From NCBI GenBank assembly GCA_028287685.1, contig JAQBPE010000087.1, positions 1-32,085 on the forward strand: a stretch of DNA of 32,085 nucleotides. Reading direction: 5' to 3'. A program made the position numbers and the translations under genes. Below the pieces are notes generated by a model, which saw only the letters and a program-made list of their open reading frames with translations, did no database searches and had not been told where the DNA came from. This stretch comes from Cyanobacteria bacterium RYN_339 (lineage in GTDB: Bacteria; Cyanobacteriota; Sericytochromatia; S15B-MN24; JAQBPE01). Shown in pieces: positions 22,351 through 28,862 of the stretch; position 1 is the first letter of the stretch; each line of letters opens with the position of its first letter.

Positions 22351-24141
22351 TCAGTGAGCGTCGTCATGCTCCGCCTTGGGCACCGGCCTGGGCTTGTTGG
22401 CGTTGATCGGCTCCGTGGGGCGCACGCCGAGCTGGCGCAACGTCTCCGCCGCGACGTGGCCGAAGAGCGGAGCGGCCGTGGCGGCGGCCCAGTGGACCTT
22501 GCGCGGGCTGTCGAGCAGCGTGAGCATCACGAAGCGCGGGTCGTTGGAGGGGAAGAAACCCAGGAACGAAGCTTCCACGTCGCTGGAGTAGCCGCGGCCG
22601 TTGTCGGCGATCTTCTGGGCCGTGCCGGTCTTGCCGGCGATGCGGTAGCCGGGTACCTGCGCTTCCACGCCGGTGCCGGTCGAGACCACCTTCTCGAGCA
22701 TCTTCATCATGGCCTTCACCGTCTCGGGCTTCATCACGCGGCCGGCGCTGCGGGGCGGGAACGACTGCAAGACCTTGCCCTTGGAGTCGAGGACGCTGTC
22801 GATCAGGCGCGGCTCCATGCGCACGCCGTCGTTGCCCAGCGCGGAAGCCGCCGAGAGAATCTGCAACGCGGTCACGGAAACGCCCTGGCCGAAGGAGATC
22901 GTGGCCTGGGTCAGCGGGCGCCAGGGCAGGGCCGGCAAGATCCCCTTGGACTCGCCCGTGATGCCACTGCCCGTGCGGCTGCCGAAGCCCATGCGGGTCA
23001 GGAACTCGCGGTGCTCCGCGCCCTTCATGGTGAAGGCAATTTGCGTGGTGCCGACGTTGGAGCTGACCTCCATGATGTCGAAGGGCGTCAGCTCGCGGTT
23101 CCAGGTCGGGGCCTCGTGGTCGGTGATCAGGCGGCCTTCCACCTTGATGTAGGGCGGGCACTTGAACTTCTGCTCGAGCCCGATGCGCTTGTTGTCTACC
23201 GCGCCGGCCAGCGTGAACATCTTCATGGTCGAGCCCGGCTCGTAGACGTCCGTCACGGCCCAGTTCTTGATGGCTTCCCAGCTGAAGTTGCGGAAGTTGT
23301 TGGGGTCGTAGGTGGGCAGGGTGGCGAAAGCCACCAGGTTGCCGGTCTTGGGCTCCATCATCAGCACGGTGCCACGCTTGGCGCCGCTGGACTCCAGGGT
23401 CTTGGCCAGCTCGCGCTCCGCGATGTGCTGGAGGTTCTCGTCGATCGTCAGGACCACCTGGTTGCCGTCTCCCAGCGTCGTGTCCATCGGCGCCTGGGGG
23501 CCTTCGCGCATGATCTCGCGGCCGTAGGCGTCGACCTGCACTTGCAGCTTGATCGGCGGCCCCTTCAGGACCTTGTCGAAGGCGTTCTCGATGCCGGCCA
23601 GCCCCTGGTTGTCCACGCCCACGAAGCCGATCAGCGTGGCCGCCAGCGTGCCCTTGGGATAGATGCGCTTGGCCTCGCGCACCAGGCCCAGGCCAGGGAT
23701 CTTCAGCGCGCGGACCTTGTCGCGCACGGCCTCCGGCTGCTGGCGCACCAGCCAGCGGAACTCGTTGCCCTGGAGCTTCTGTTCCAAGGCGGGCGCGCCC
23801 ATGCCCAGGATCGGCGCCAGCGCCGCCGCCGTGGCCTTGCGGTCGAAGGACTTCACTTCCTTGCGGCTCGCGTCCAGGACCTTGGCGTCCTTGGGGTTGG
23901 CGTAGATGGAGTAGGAGTCGACGGAGACCGCGAGCTCCTTGTGGTTGCGGTCGACGATTTCGCCGCGCACGGCGCTCAGGTCGATCGTCTTGGTGCGCTG
24001 CGCCTCGGCCATGGCGGCCAGCTTGTTGGCCTGGAAAACTTGCAAATAGACCAGGCGCGCGCTCAACAGCGCCGTGCCCATGGCCAGGCCGGCCAGCACG
24101 TAGAGGGCGCGTTGCCGGATCAGCGCCGGACGCGTAGACAC
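22351..24141 (-). CDS. ftsI: Septal transpeptidase FtsI (class B penicillin-binding protein)
   Basis: 596 residues. One N-terminal membrane segment (about 11-33), a dimerisation domain (RGEIVDRNHKELAVSV), and a transpeptidase domain with all three motifs: SxxK as STMK at 304-307, SxN as SSN at 360-362, and KTG at 504-506. It ends soon after the transpeptidase domain with a charged tail and has no PASTA domains, so it is an FtsI/PBP3 type rather than SpoVD or PBP2x type. It crosslinks septal peptidoglycan in complex with FtsW. The GTG at 24141 lies one base after the stop of the ftsL-like gene, with GAAGGG about 8 bases upstream. Confidence 0.95.
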   Translation of the reverse strand: MSTRPALIRQRALYVLAGLAMGTALLSARLVYLQVFQANKLAAMAEAQRTKTIDLSAVRGEIVDRNHKELAVSVDSYSIYANPKDAKVLDASRKEVKSFDRKATAAALAPILGMGAPALEQKLQGNEFRWLVRQQPEAVRDKVRALKIPGLGLVREAKRIYPKGTLAATLIGFVGVDNQGLAGIENAFDKVLKGPPIKLQVQVDAYGREIMREGPQAPMDTTLGDGNQVVLTIDENLQHIAERELAKTLESSGAKRGTVLMMEPKTGNLVAFATLPTYDPNNFRNFSWEAIKNWAVTDVYEPGSTMKMFTLAGAVDNKRIGLEQKFKCPPYIKVEGRLITDHEAPTWNRELTPFDIMEVSSNVGTTQIAFTMKGAEHREFLTRMGFGSRTGSGITGESKGILPALPWRPLTQATISFGQGVSVTALQILSAASALGNDGVRMEPRLIDSVLDSKGKVLQSFPPRSAGRVMKPETVKAMMKMLEKVVSTGTGVEAQVPGYRIAGKTGTAQKIADNGRGYSSDVEASFLGFFPSNDPRFVMLTLLDSPRKVHWAAATAAPLFGHVAAETLRQLGVRPTEPINANKPRPVPKAEHDDAH

Positions 24142-24142
24142 C

Positions 24143-24559
24143 CTAGAACCCTTCGTGGATGACCGCCGGCGCCATGGGGATGCGGTTGGCGGGCGCGAGC
24201 TTGTTCAGCTTCGGCGGGGCGATGAAGACGACGTCGGCGGGGGCCTGCATGGCCAGGTGCTTGCGGGCCAGGTCGTCGATGTTGCGGGGGTTCTCGACCT
24301 TGGCCTTCTCGGACCGCAGCTCCGTGAGCTGCTCCTTCATGTGCCGGAGGTCGTCCTTCATCTTGCTCAGCCGGAACTCCTGGCTCACGGTGTGGACGTA
24401 GAGCACCAGCGCCGCCACCAACAGCGACAGCACCACGGCCCACCAGGCGCGCGGGATCACCCGCCGCGGGGCCCGGCGCACGCCACTCAAGACGCGCCAC
24501 TGGCCAGTGGGCTGCGCCGCCGCTTCCGGAGCGGGTTGGGCTGCGTCCGATACGTACAT
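24143..24559 (-). CDS. ftsL: FtsL-like bitopic division protein
   Basis: 138 residues: a cytoplasmic N terminus of about 40 residues, one membrane segment (WWAVVLSLLVAALVLYVHTV), then a coiled coil (LSKMKDDLRHMKEQLTELRSEKAKVENPRNIDDLARKHLA in pieces of heptads) and a Pro-rich tail. Sequence conservation in FtsL is low, so the call rests on topology, the coiled coil followed by the NPRNIDDLARK pattern, and the invariant place between rsmH and ftsI. It would scaffold FtsQ and the FtsWI synthase. The ATG at 24559 has AGGAG 9-10 bases upstream, spanning the rsmH stop. Confidence 0.85.
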   Translation of the reverse strand: MYVSDAAQPAPEAAAQPTGQWRVLSGVRRAPRRVIPRAWWAVVLSLLVAALVLYVHTVSQEFRLSKMKDDLRHMKEQLTELRSEKAKVENPRNIDDLARKHLAMQAPADVVFIAPPKLNKLAPANRIPMAPAVIHEGF

Positions 24560-24572
24560 CGAGAGGGGACTC

Positions 24573-25508
24573 CTAGCTTTCCGGGAGGCGGCGGGCCACC
24601 CTGAGTTTAGCACTGCGGGAACGGGGGTTGCAATCGAGCTCGGAGGCGCTCGCGGTGACGGGCTTGCCGGTCAGGACCTCGACGGAGGGCAGCTTGCCGC
24701 ACGTGCACATCGGCTGGCGACCCGGGCAGATGCACCCCTTGGCGGCGTCACGGAAGAAGTGCTTGACGATGCGATCCTCCAGCGAGTGGAACGAGATGAC
24801 GGCGAGCTTGCCGCCGGGCTTGAGGCTCGCGATCGCCGCCGGCAAGACCCGCGTCAGCACCCCCAACTCGTCGTTGACGGCGATGCGCAGCGCCTGGAAG
24901 ACGCGGGTGGCCGAATGGATGCCGGAGGGGTCGCGCGGGATCACGCGCTTGAGGAACTCCGCGAAGGTCAGCGTGTCGGTGTAAGGCTTTTCCTTTCGGT
25001 CCTGGACGATGGCGCGGGCCACCCGGCGGCCATGGCGCTCCTCGCCGTACTCGTAGAAGATGCGCGCCAGCTCCGTTTCGCTCAGGGTGGCCAGCAGCTC
25101 CGCCGCGGTGGCGGGGGCGTCCGGGTCCATGCGCATGTCGAGCGGGCCGGCCTGCTGGAAGCTGAACCCGCGCGACCCCTGGTCGAGCTGGGGGGACGAC
25201 ACGCCGATGTCGAGCAGGATGCCGTCCAAGGGCGGCAGGTCCAGCGTCCCCAACTTGGCGAAGTTGCTCCGGATGAGCTTGAAGCGGTCCGAGACCTTGG
25301 ACAGACGCTCCGTAGCCGCTTCCAGGGCCGCGGGGTCCTGGTCAAGGCCGTAGAGGAAGCCGTCCGGCCCGATCCGCTCCAACAGCGCCGCGCTGTGGCC
25401 GCCCCCGCCGACCGTGCCGTCCAAGAGGACCTGGCCGGGCCGAGGATCCAGCCAGGCCAGGACTTCCTCCAAGAGGACCGGTTGGTGCAGGAATGGCGCG
25501 TTCTCCAT
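24573..25508 (-). CDS. rsmH: 16S rRNA (cytosine(1402)-N(4))-methyltransferase
   Basis: 311 residues. The SAM site GTVGGGGHSAALL is at 31-43, followed by YGLDQDPAAL, DGILLDIGVSSPQLDQGSRGFSF in the middle, MRMDP, RIFYEYGEERHGRRVARAI, FQALRIAVNDEL and ISFHSLEDRIVKHFF. These are diagnostic of RsmH (MraW). It methylates C1402 of 16S rRNA in the decoding centre. The ATG at 25508 (MENAPFLHQPVLLEEV) is preferred over a TTG at 25529 because family N termini begin here. It heads the division genes but mraZ is replaced by rnpB upstream. Confidence 0.96.
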   Translation of the reverse strand: MENAPFLHQPVLLEEVLAWLDPRPGQVLLDGTVGGGGHSAALLERIGPDGFLYGLDQDPAALEAATERLSKVSDRFKLIRSNFAKLGTLDLPPLDGILLDIGVSSPQLDQGSRGFSFQQAGPLDMRMDPDAPATAAELLATLSETELARIFYEYGEERHGRRVARAIVQDRKEKPYTDTLTFAEFLKRVIPRDPSGIHSATRVFQALRIAVNDELGVLTRVLPAAIASLKPGGKLAVISFHSLEDRIVKHFFRDAAKGCICPGRQPMCTCGKLPSVEVLTGKPVTASASELDCNPRSRSAKLRVARRLPES

Positions 25509-25555
25509 AACATATTCTCGCCGCAACATACGCGGATCACGGTGGCCATGATCAC

Positions 25556-25581
25556 AAAAACGCCCCCCGGATCGGGGGGCG
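25556..25581 (-). terminator. Terminator after RNase P RNA
   Basis: CGCCCCCC (25561-25568) and GGGGGGCG (25574-25581) form an 8-bp GC stem with a 5-base loop. On the minus strand TTTTT follows directly. It lies 8 bases past the rnpB 3' end and 48 bases before rsmH. Confidence 0.9.
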
Positions 25582-25588
25582 CTGCTGT

Positions 25589-25929
25589 GAAGTGGCTCTG
25601 TAAGCCGAGTTCTGTTCCCCTTGCGGGGCGGTAACCATCTATCTGCGGCCGCCGTTACCGACGGCCTCTAGCGACACACCCGGAGATCGGCGGGCAGCGT
25701 CAACTCTCCTGCTTGGTCTTGCACCGGACGGGGTTTACCGAGCCGGCGGGTCACCCCGCCGCTGGTGGGCTCTTACCCCACCTTTGCACCCTTACCGGCC
25801 GAAGCCGGCGGTATCTCTCTGTGGCACTGTCCTCGGGGTCGCCCCCACTGGGCGTTACCCAGCGTCCTGCCCTATGGTGCTCGGACTTTCCTCGACGGGT
25901 TGCCCCGCCGCGGTTACCCGAACCACTTC
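25589..25929 (-). ncRNA. rnpB: RNase P RNA (bacterial type A)
   Basis: Read on the minus strand it has the conserved P4 5' strand with GAGGAAAGTCCGAGCACC, the downstream CAGAGAGATACCGCC region, GGTAAGGGTGCAAAGGTG, and ACAGAACTCGGCTTACAG near the 3' end, all hallmarks of bacterial RNase P RNA. GAAGTGGTT at the 5' end pairs with AGCCACTTC at the 3' end as helix P1, which sets both ends within a few bases. The RNA (about 341 nt) cleaves the 5' leader of tRNA precursors; its neighbour here is the initiator tRNA gene, and rsmH follows after a terminator. Confidence 0.95.
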
Positions 25930-25936
25930 GCAGACC

Positions 25937-25945
25937 AGCATAACA
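25937..25945 (-). promoter_or_regulatory. Extended -10 promoter of rnpB
   Basis: TGTTATGCT on the minus strand fits an extended -10 (TGn before TATGCT). Its distance puts the start at 25929-25930, the 5' end set by helix P1. No -35 is recognisable because the upstream bases form the tRNA terminator hairpin. Confidence 0.6.
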
Positions 25946-25978
25946 CAAGAGGCCGAACCGCTTGGGTCCGACCTCTTG
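25946..25978 (-). terminator. 14-bp hairpin between initiator tRNA and rnpB
   Basis: CAAGAGGCCGAACC (25946-25959) pairs along its full length with GGTCCGACCTCTTG (25965-25978), counting two G-U pairs in the RNA, with loop 25960-25964. It begins 7 bases past the tRNA 3' end; TGTTAT follows on the minus strand, a weak U-tract. Confidence 0.65.
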
Positions 25979-25984
25979 CCTGAG

Positions 25985-26058
<74 letters not shown>

Positions 26059-26063
26059 AAGCT

Positions 26064-26092
26064 ATCGTAACAGTCTGGCTGCGATCCTGCAA
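26064..26092 (-). promoter_or_regulatory. Promoter of initiator tRNA
   Basis: On the minus strand TTGCAG (26087-26092) and TACGAT (26064-26069) are 17 bases apart, both close to the sigma-70 consensus. Transcription would start at or a few bases before the first tRNA base. Confidence 0.7.
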
Positions 26093-26118
26093 GCGAACGA
26101 GCCGATGGCTGCCCGTTC

Positions 26119-27174
26119 CTAGCGCAACAGGCGGGCGCGCATCTTCACGTCACGCGCCTGCGCGCCTTCCGGCTCCAGCAGCAGGAAGCGGTCGTAGGCC
26201 GCGGCCGCATCTGCGTTGCGGCCGGCGCCTTCCAGGGCGGCCCCCAGCACCAGCTGGTAGGTGGCGTTCAACGGCGCCAGGGCCGTGGCCTTGCGGGCCT
26301 CTGCGATGGACTCTGCCCAGCGCTTCCGCTTGCGGTAGATTTCCGCCAGCATGTGGTGGCCCTGCGCGCGTTCCGGCGCGAGCCGCTCGGACAGGCGCGC
26401 CTCGCGCTGGGCCTCGGGCAGCCTGTTCAGGTGGCTGTAGGCGATCGCCAAGCCCAGGTGCGCCTCCGGCGACTTGTCCTGCTTCCGCAGCGCGTCGGCA
26501 TAGACCCGCACGGCCCCGTCCCAGGCGCGGGCCTCCAGCAGCAGGCCCCCCAGGTTCAGGTGGGCCGTCACGTCGTCGCGGCCCAAGGCGATGGCCTGGC
26601 TGTATTGGCGCGCGGCCGACTCCAGCTTGCCGCTCTTCTGCAGCGCGTAGCCGAGGTCGTTGTGGCCCCAGAAATCTTGAGGCTGCGCGGCCACGGTCGC
26701 CGCGAATTCGTCCGCGGCCTGGCCCCAACGTTCCTGGGACAGGTAGGCCAGGCCCAGGTTCAGGCGGTACTGGGGGTCGTCGCGGCCCGCCAGCGCCTGG
26801 CGATAGCACCCGATCGCCTCCGCCATCTTGGCCTGCCGGTAGAAGACGTAGCCGAGCCCGTTGAGCGCCGCAGCGTCGTCCGCCTTGGTGTCCAACGCGC
26901 CCTGGAAGGCCTTCTTGGCGTCGTCCCACTTCTCGAGGTCGGCCAGGGCGCAGCCCAGGTCCACCAGCACGGCGCGCGACGGCGTGATCGCCAGCGACTG
27001 CTTGAAGAAGGCCACGCCTTGCTCGATCGAGCCGCGCTCCACCGCGTCATGGCCGGCGGCGACGAGGGCGTCCGCGTCCAGCGCCGGGACGGCTTCGGCA
27101 GCTGCCAGGGCGGGCAAGACCGGCATCACCAGGCAGGCGGCCACCACCGCGAGGGAGAACCTCCGCAAGCCCAT
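26119..27174 (-). CDS. Secreted tetratricopeptide repeat protein
   Basis: 351 residues. The first 25 or so form a Sec signal peptide ending around ALA-AAEA, with no lipobox Cys. The rest is about nine TPR units (VERGSIEQGVAFFKQSLAITPS, KADDAAALNGLGYVFYRQAKMAEAI, WGHNDLGYALQKSGKLESAARQYSQAI, DVTAHLNLGGLLLEARAWDGAVRVY and so on). It is probably a periplasmic scaffold. AAGGAGG 6 bases before the ATG at 27174 is an excellent ribosome-binding site, but part of it lies in a hairpin (27182-27208). It is downstream of the HTH gene on the same strand and upstream of the initiator tRNA. The partner is unknown. Confidence 0.85.
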   Translation of the reverse strand: MGLRRFSLAVVAACLVMPVLPALAAAEAVPALDADALVAAGHDAVERGSIEQGVAFFKQSLAITPSRAVLVDLGCALADLEKWDDAKKAFQGALDTKADDAAALNGLGYVFYRQAKMAEAIGCYRQALAGRDDPQYRLNLGLAYLSQERWGQAADEFAATVAAQPQDFWGHNDLGYALQKSGKLESAARQYSQAIALGRDDVTAHLNLGGLLLEARAWDGAVRVYADALRKQDKSPEAHLGLAIAYSHLNRLPEAQREARLSERLAPERAQGHHMLAEIYRKRKRWAESIAEARKATALAPLNATYQLVLGAALEGAGRNADAAAAYDRFLLLEPEGAQARDVKMRARLLR

Positions 27175-27181
27175 AACGCCT

Positions 27182-27208
27182 CCTTGGCCGGTCAGCCGAC
27201 CGCCAAGG
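27182..27208 (-). promoter_or_regulatory. Hairpin overlapping the TPR ribosome-binding site
   Basis: CCTTGGC (27182-27188) and GGTC (27190-27193) pair with GACC (27198-27201) and GCCAAGG (27202-27208), an 11-bp stem with one bulged base and a 4-base loop. On the minus strand its 3' arm ends in CCAAGG, part of the AAGGAGG of the TPR gene. No T-run follows. Confidence 0.45.
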
Positions 27209-27228
27209 GATCTATACCCGCGGCTTGC

Positions 27229-27798
27229 CTACTTCTGACGCTTGCTTCGGCTCGCCGATCCGGCGGCATGGGCGGTGCCCTTGCGCCGGTGGTCCAGGGC
27301 GGCCTCGGCCTCGCGCAGCTGGTCGCGCAGCTTGCGCACGCGCTCTTCCGCGCACGTTTCCGGCCGCGGCATGGCGGGCCGCACCTCGCGGCGCAGCTGG
27401 TGCGGCGTCCAGTGCTTCTTGCCGGCCTCGCGCAGCCACTTGCGCCGGGTAGCGGGGTTGGCGTCTTCCAACAGGCGCGCCAGCACCTGGTGGTGCTCCC
27501 ACGTCAGGCCGGGGTGGCGTTCCCGCGCGGGGAAGGCCTCCGCCGTCAGGCGCAACGCGTCCAGCTGGGCGGGCGCGAGGCCCACTTGCCGACCGAAGGC
27601 GCGCATGCTCAGGCCCTGCTTGGCGAATTGGGCCCGCAGGACCGGCGACCGGTGGATCACGTCGAAGAGGGTGGCGGCAAGATCGCCCATGGCCCAGCGC
27701 GCGGCGTTGGCAGCCTCGGCCTGGGCCTGGAAGTCCGCCACCAGCTTGTCGTAGTCGACGTATGCCACCGAAAGGGCATTCGTTCCCGATTCGCTCAT
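27229..27798 (-). CDS. Probable helix-turn-helix DNA-binding protein
   Basis: 189 residues from the ATG at 27798, which has GGAGG 8 bases upstream; an in-frame longer reading has no support. The N-terminal 50 residues are helical and acidic. At about 65-90 LSMRAFGRQVGLAPAQLDALR looks like a helix-turn-helix. GLTWEHHQVLARLLEDANPATRRKWLREAG and HWTPHQLRREV follow, a pattern like the segment after the HTH in ParB-like and some plasmid or phage proteins. The C terminus is a coiled coil (ERVRKLRDQLREAEAALD) and a Lys/Arg-rich tail. I cannot assign a family. A regulator or nucleoid protein is the best guess. Confidence 0.68.
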   Translation of the reverse strand: MSESGTNALSVAYVDYDKLVADFQAQAEAANAARWAMGDLAATLFDVIHRSPVLRAQFAKQGLSMRAFGRQVGLAPAQLDALRLTAEAFPARERHPGLTWEHHQVLARLLEDANPATRRKWLREAGKKHWTPHQLRREVRPAMPRPETCAEERVRKLRDQLREAEAALDHRRKGTAHAAGSASRSKRQK

Positions 27799-27943
27799 CT
27801 CCCGGACCTCCCCGCGCGCCTCATGACCCCCCCATCGTAACGGCCCTTCCCGAGGGAAGCATCGGCCAGGGAGCCGAAATTCCAGGCGCCTGGGGCCGAT
27901 TTGCCCAACGAAGGAAACCCGCACCACAGAACAGTTTGAAGCC

Positions 27944-27974
27944 AAAACCGGTGCCTGGTCGGACCTCCAGGCAC
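27944..27974 (-). terminator. Terminator after the ABC permease gene
   Basis: GTGCCTGG (27951-27958) and CCAGGCAC (27967-27974) form an 8-bp stem with an 8-base loop. On the minus strand it is followed by CGGTTTTGG, a short T-run. It lies about 20 bases past the permease stop. Confidence 0.6.
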
Positions 27975-27995
27975 GGTGCACGCCTTAACCCGGAA

Positions 27996-28862
27996 TTAAC
28001 CCTTCACGGCCCCGGCGGTCGCACCGCCCACGAAATGCCGTTGCATGACCAGGAAGAAGGTCACGATCGGCAGCACGGCCAGCACGGAGCCCGCCGCGAT
28101 CAGGCGCCAGTTCGCGCTGAAGGTGCCGGCCAGGAAGGCCACGCCCAGCGGCAGGGTGTAGAGCTGGGGGTCCTTGAGGACGAGCAAGGGCCACAGGAAG
28201 TCGCCCCAGGAGCCTACGAAGGTGAAGATGGCCAGCGTCGCCAGCGCCGGGCGCGACAGCGGGATCATGATCTTCCACCAGATGTCCCAGGCCGAGCCGC
28301 CGTCGATGATCACGGCCTCCTCCAGCTCCAACGGGATGGCCAGGAAGGCTTGGCGCAGCAGGAAGATCCCGAAGGCCGTCACGCTGGTCGGCAACACCAG
28401 CCAGGTGTAGGCCAGGTATGGGCTGTTCAGCGCGTTGGGGGTCACGGCCATCAACCCGGTGTTGAGCTTGGTGACCAGGATGAAGAGTGGGATCATGATG
28501 ACCGGGAACGGCACCATCATGGTCGACAGTACCAGGTAGAAAAACCCGTCGCGGCCCTTGAAGCGCATGCGGGCCAGCGGATAAGCCGCCAGGCTGGCGA
28601 AGAACAGGTTCAGCACGACGGAGGCCGCGGCCACCAACACGCTGTTCCAGACGTAGCGGCCGAAGGGCACGGCCTGCCAGACGGCCACGAAGTTCCCGAG
28701 CGTGGGTTGCTCGGGGATCAGGCGCGGCGGGTAGGCGAAGATGTTCTCGGTGCCGCCCTTGAGGGCCGTCACCACCAGCCAGACGAAGGGGCCGAGCGTC
28801 AGCAGGGCCACCCCCACCAGGGTGGCGTAGGTGAGGGCAAGCGCGAGGGGCTTCGACTTCAC
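27996..28862 (-). CDS. ABC transporter permease, MalG-type carbohydrate importer subunit
   Basis: 288 residues with six membrane segments, the normal MalG/CUT1 size. The EAA loop that docks onto the ATPase is clear: ELEEAVIIDGGSAWDIWWKIMIPLSRPAL. N-terminal ALALTYATLVGVALLTLGPFVW and SLAAYPLARMRFKGRD are typical. Such proteins pair with a MalF-type permease, a binding protein and an ATPase to import oligosaccharides or glycerol phosphates. No partner is in the window, and the usual order would place malF directly upstream. Instead the upstream gene is the GAF/HD-GYP/GGDEF protein, with which it shares a GTGA overlap (start 28862). Substrate unknown. Confidence 0.92.
   Translation of the reverse strand: MKSKPLALALTYATLVGVALLTLGPFVWLVVTALKGGTENIFAYPPRLIPEQPTLGNFVAVWQAVPFGRYVWNSVLVAAASVVLNLFFASLAAYPLARMRFKGRDGFFYLVLSTMMVPFPVIMIPLFILVTKLNTGLMAVTPNALNSPYLAYTWLVLPTSVTAFGIFLLRQAFLAIPLELEEAVIIDGGSAWDIWWKIMIPLSRPALATLAIFTFVGSWGDFLWPLLVLKDPQLYTLPLGVAFLAGTFSANWRLIAAGSVLAVLPIVTFFLVMQRHFVGGATAGAVKG

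Noticed and set aside
27984-28002. CTTAACCC-gga-ATTAACCC, a second Pho-box-like pair with 11-base period
   Set aside because: Only two copies, one overlapping the permease stop codon, and no plus-strand gene follows; chance is likely.
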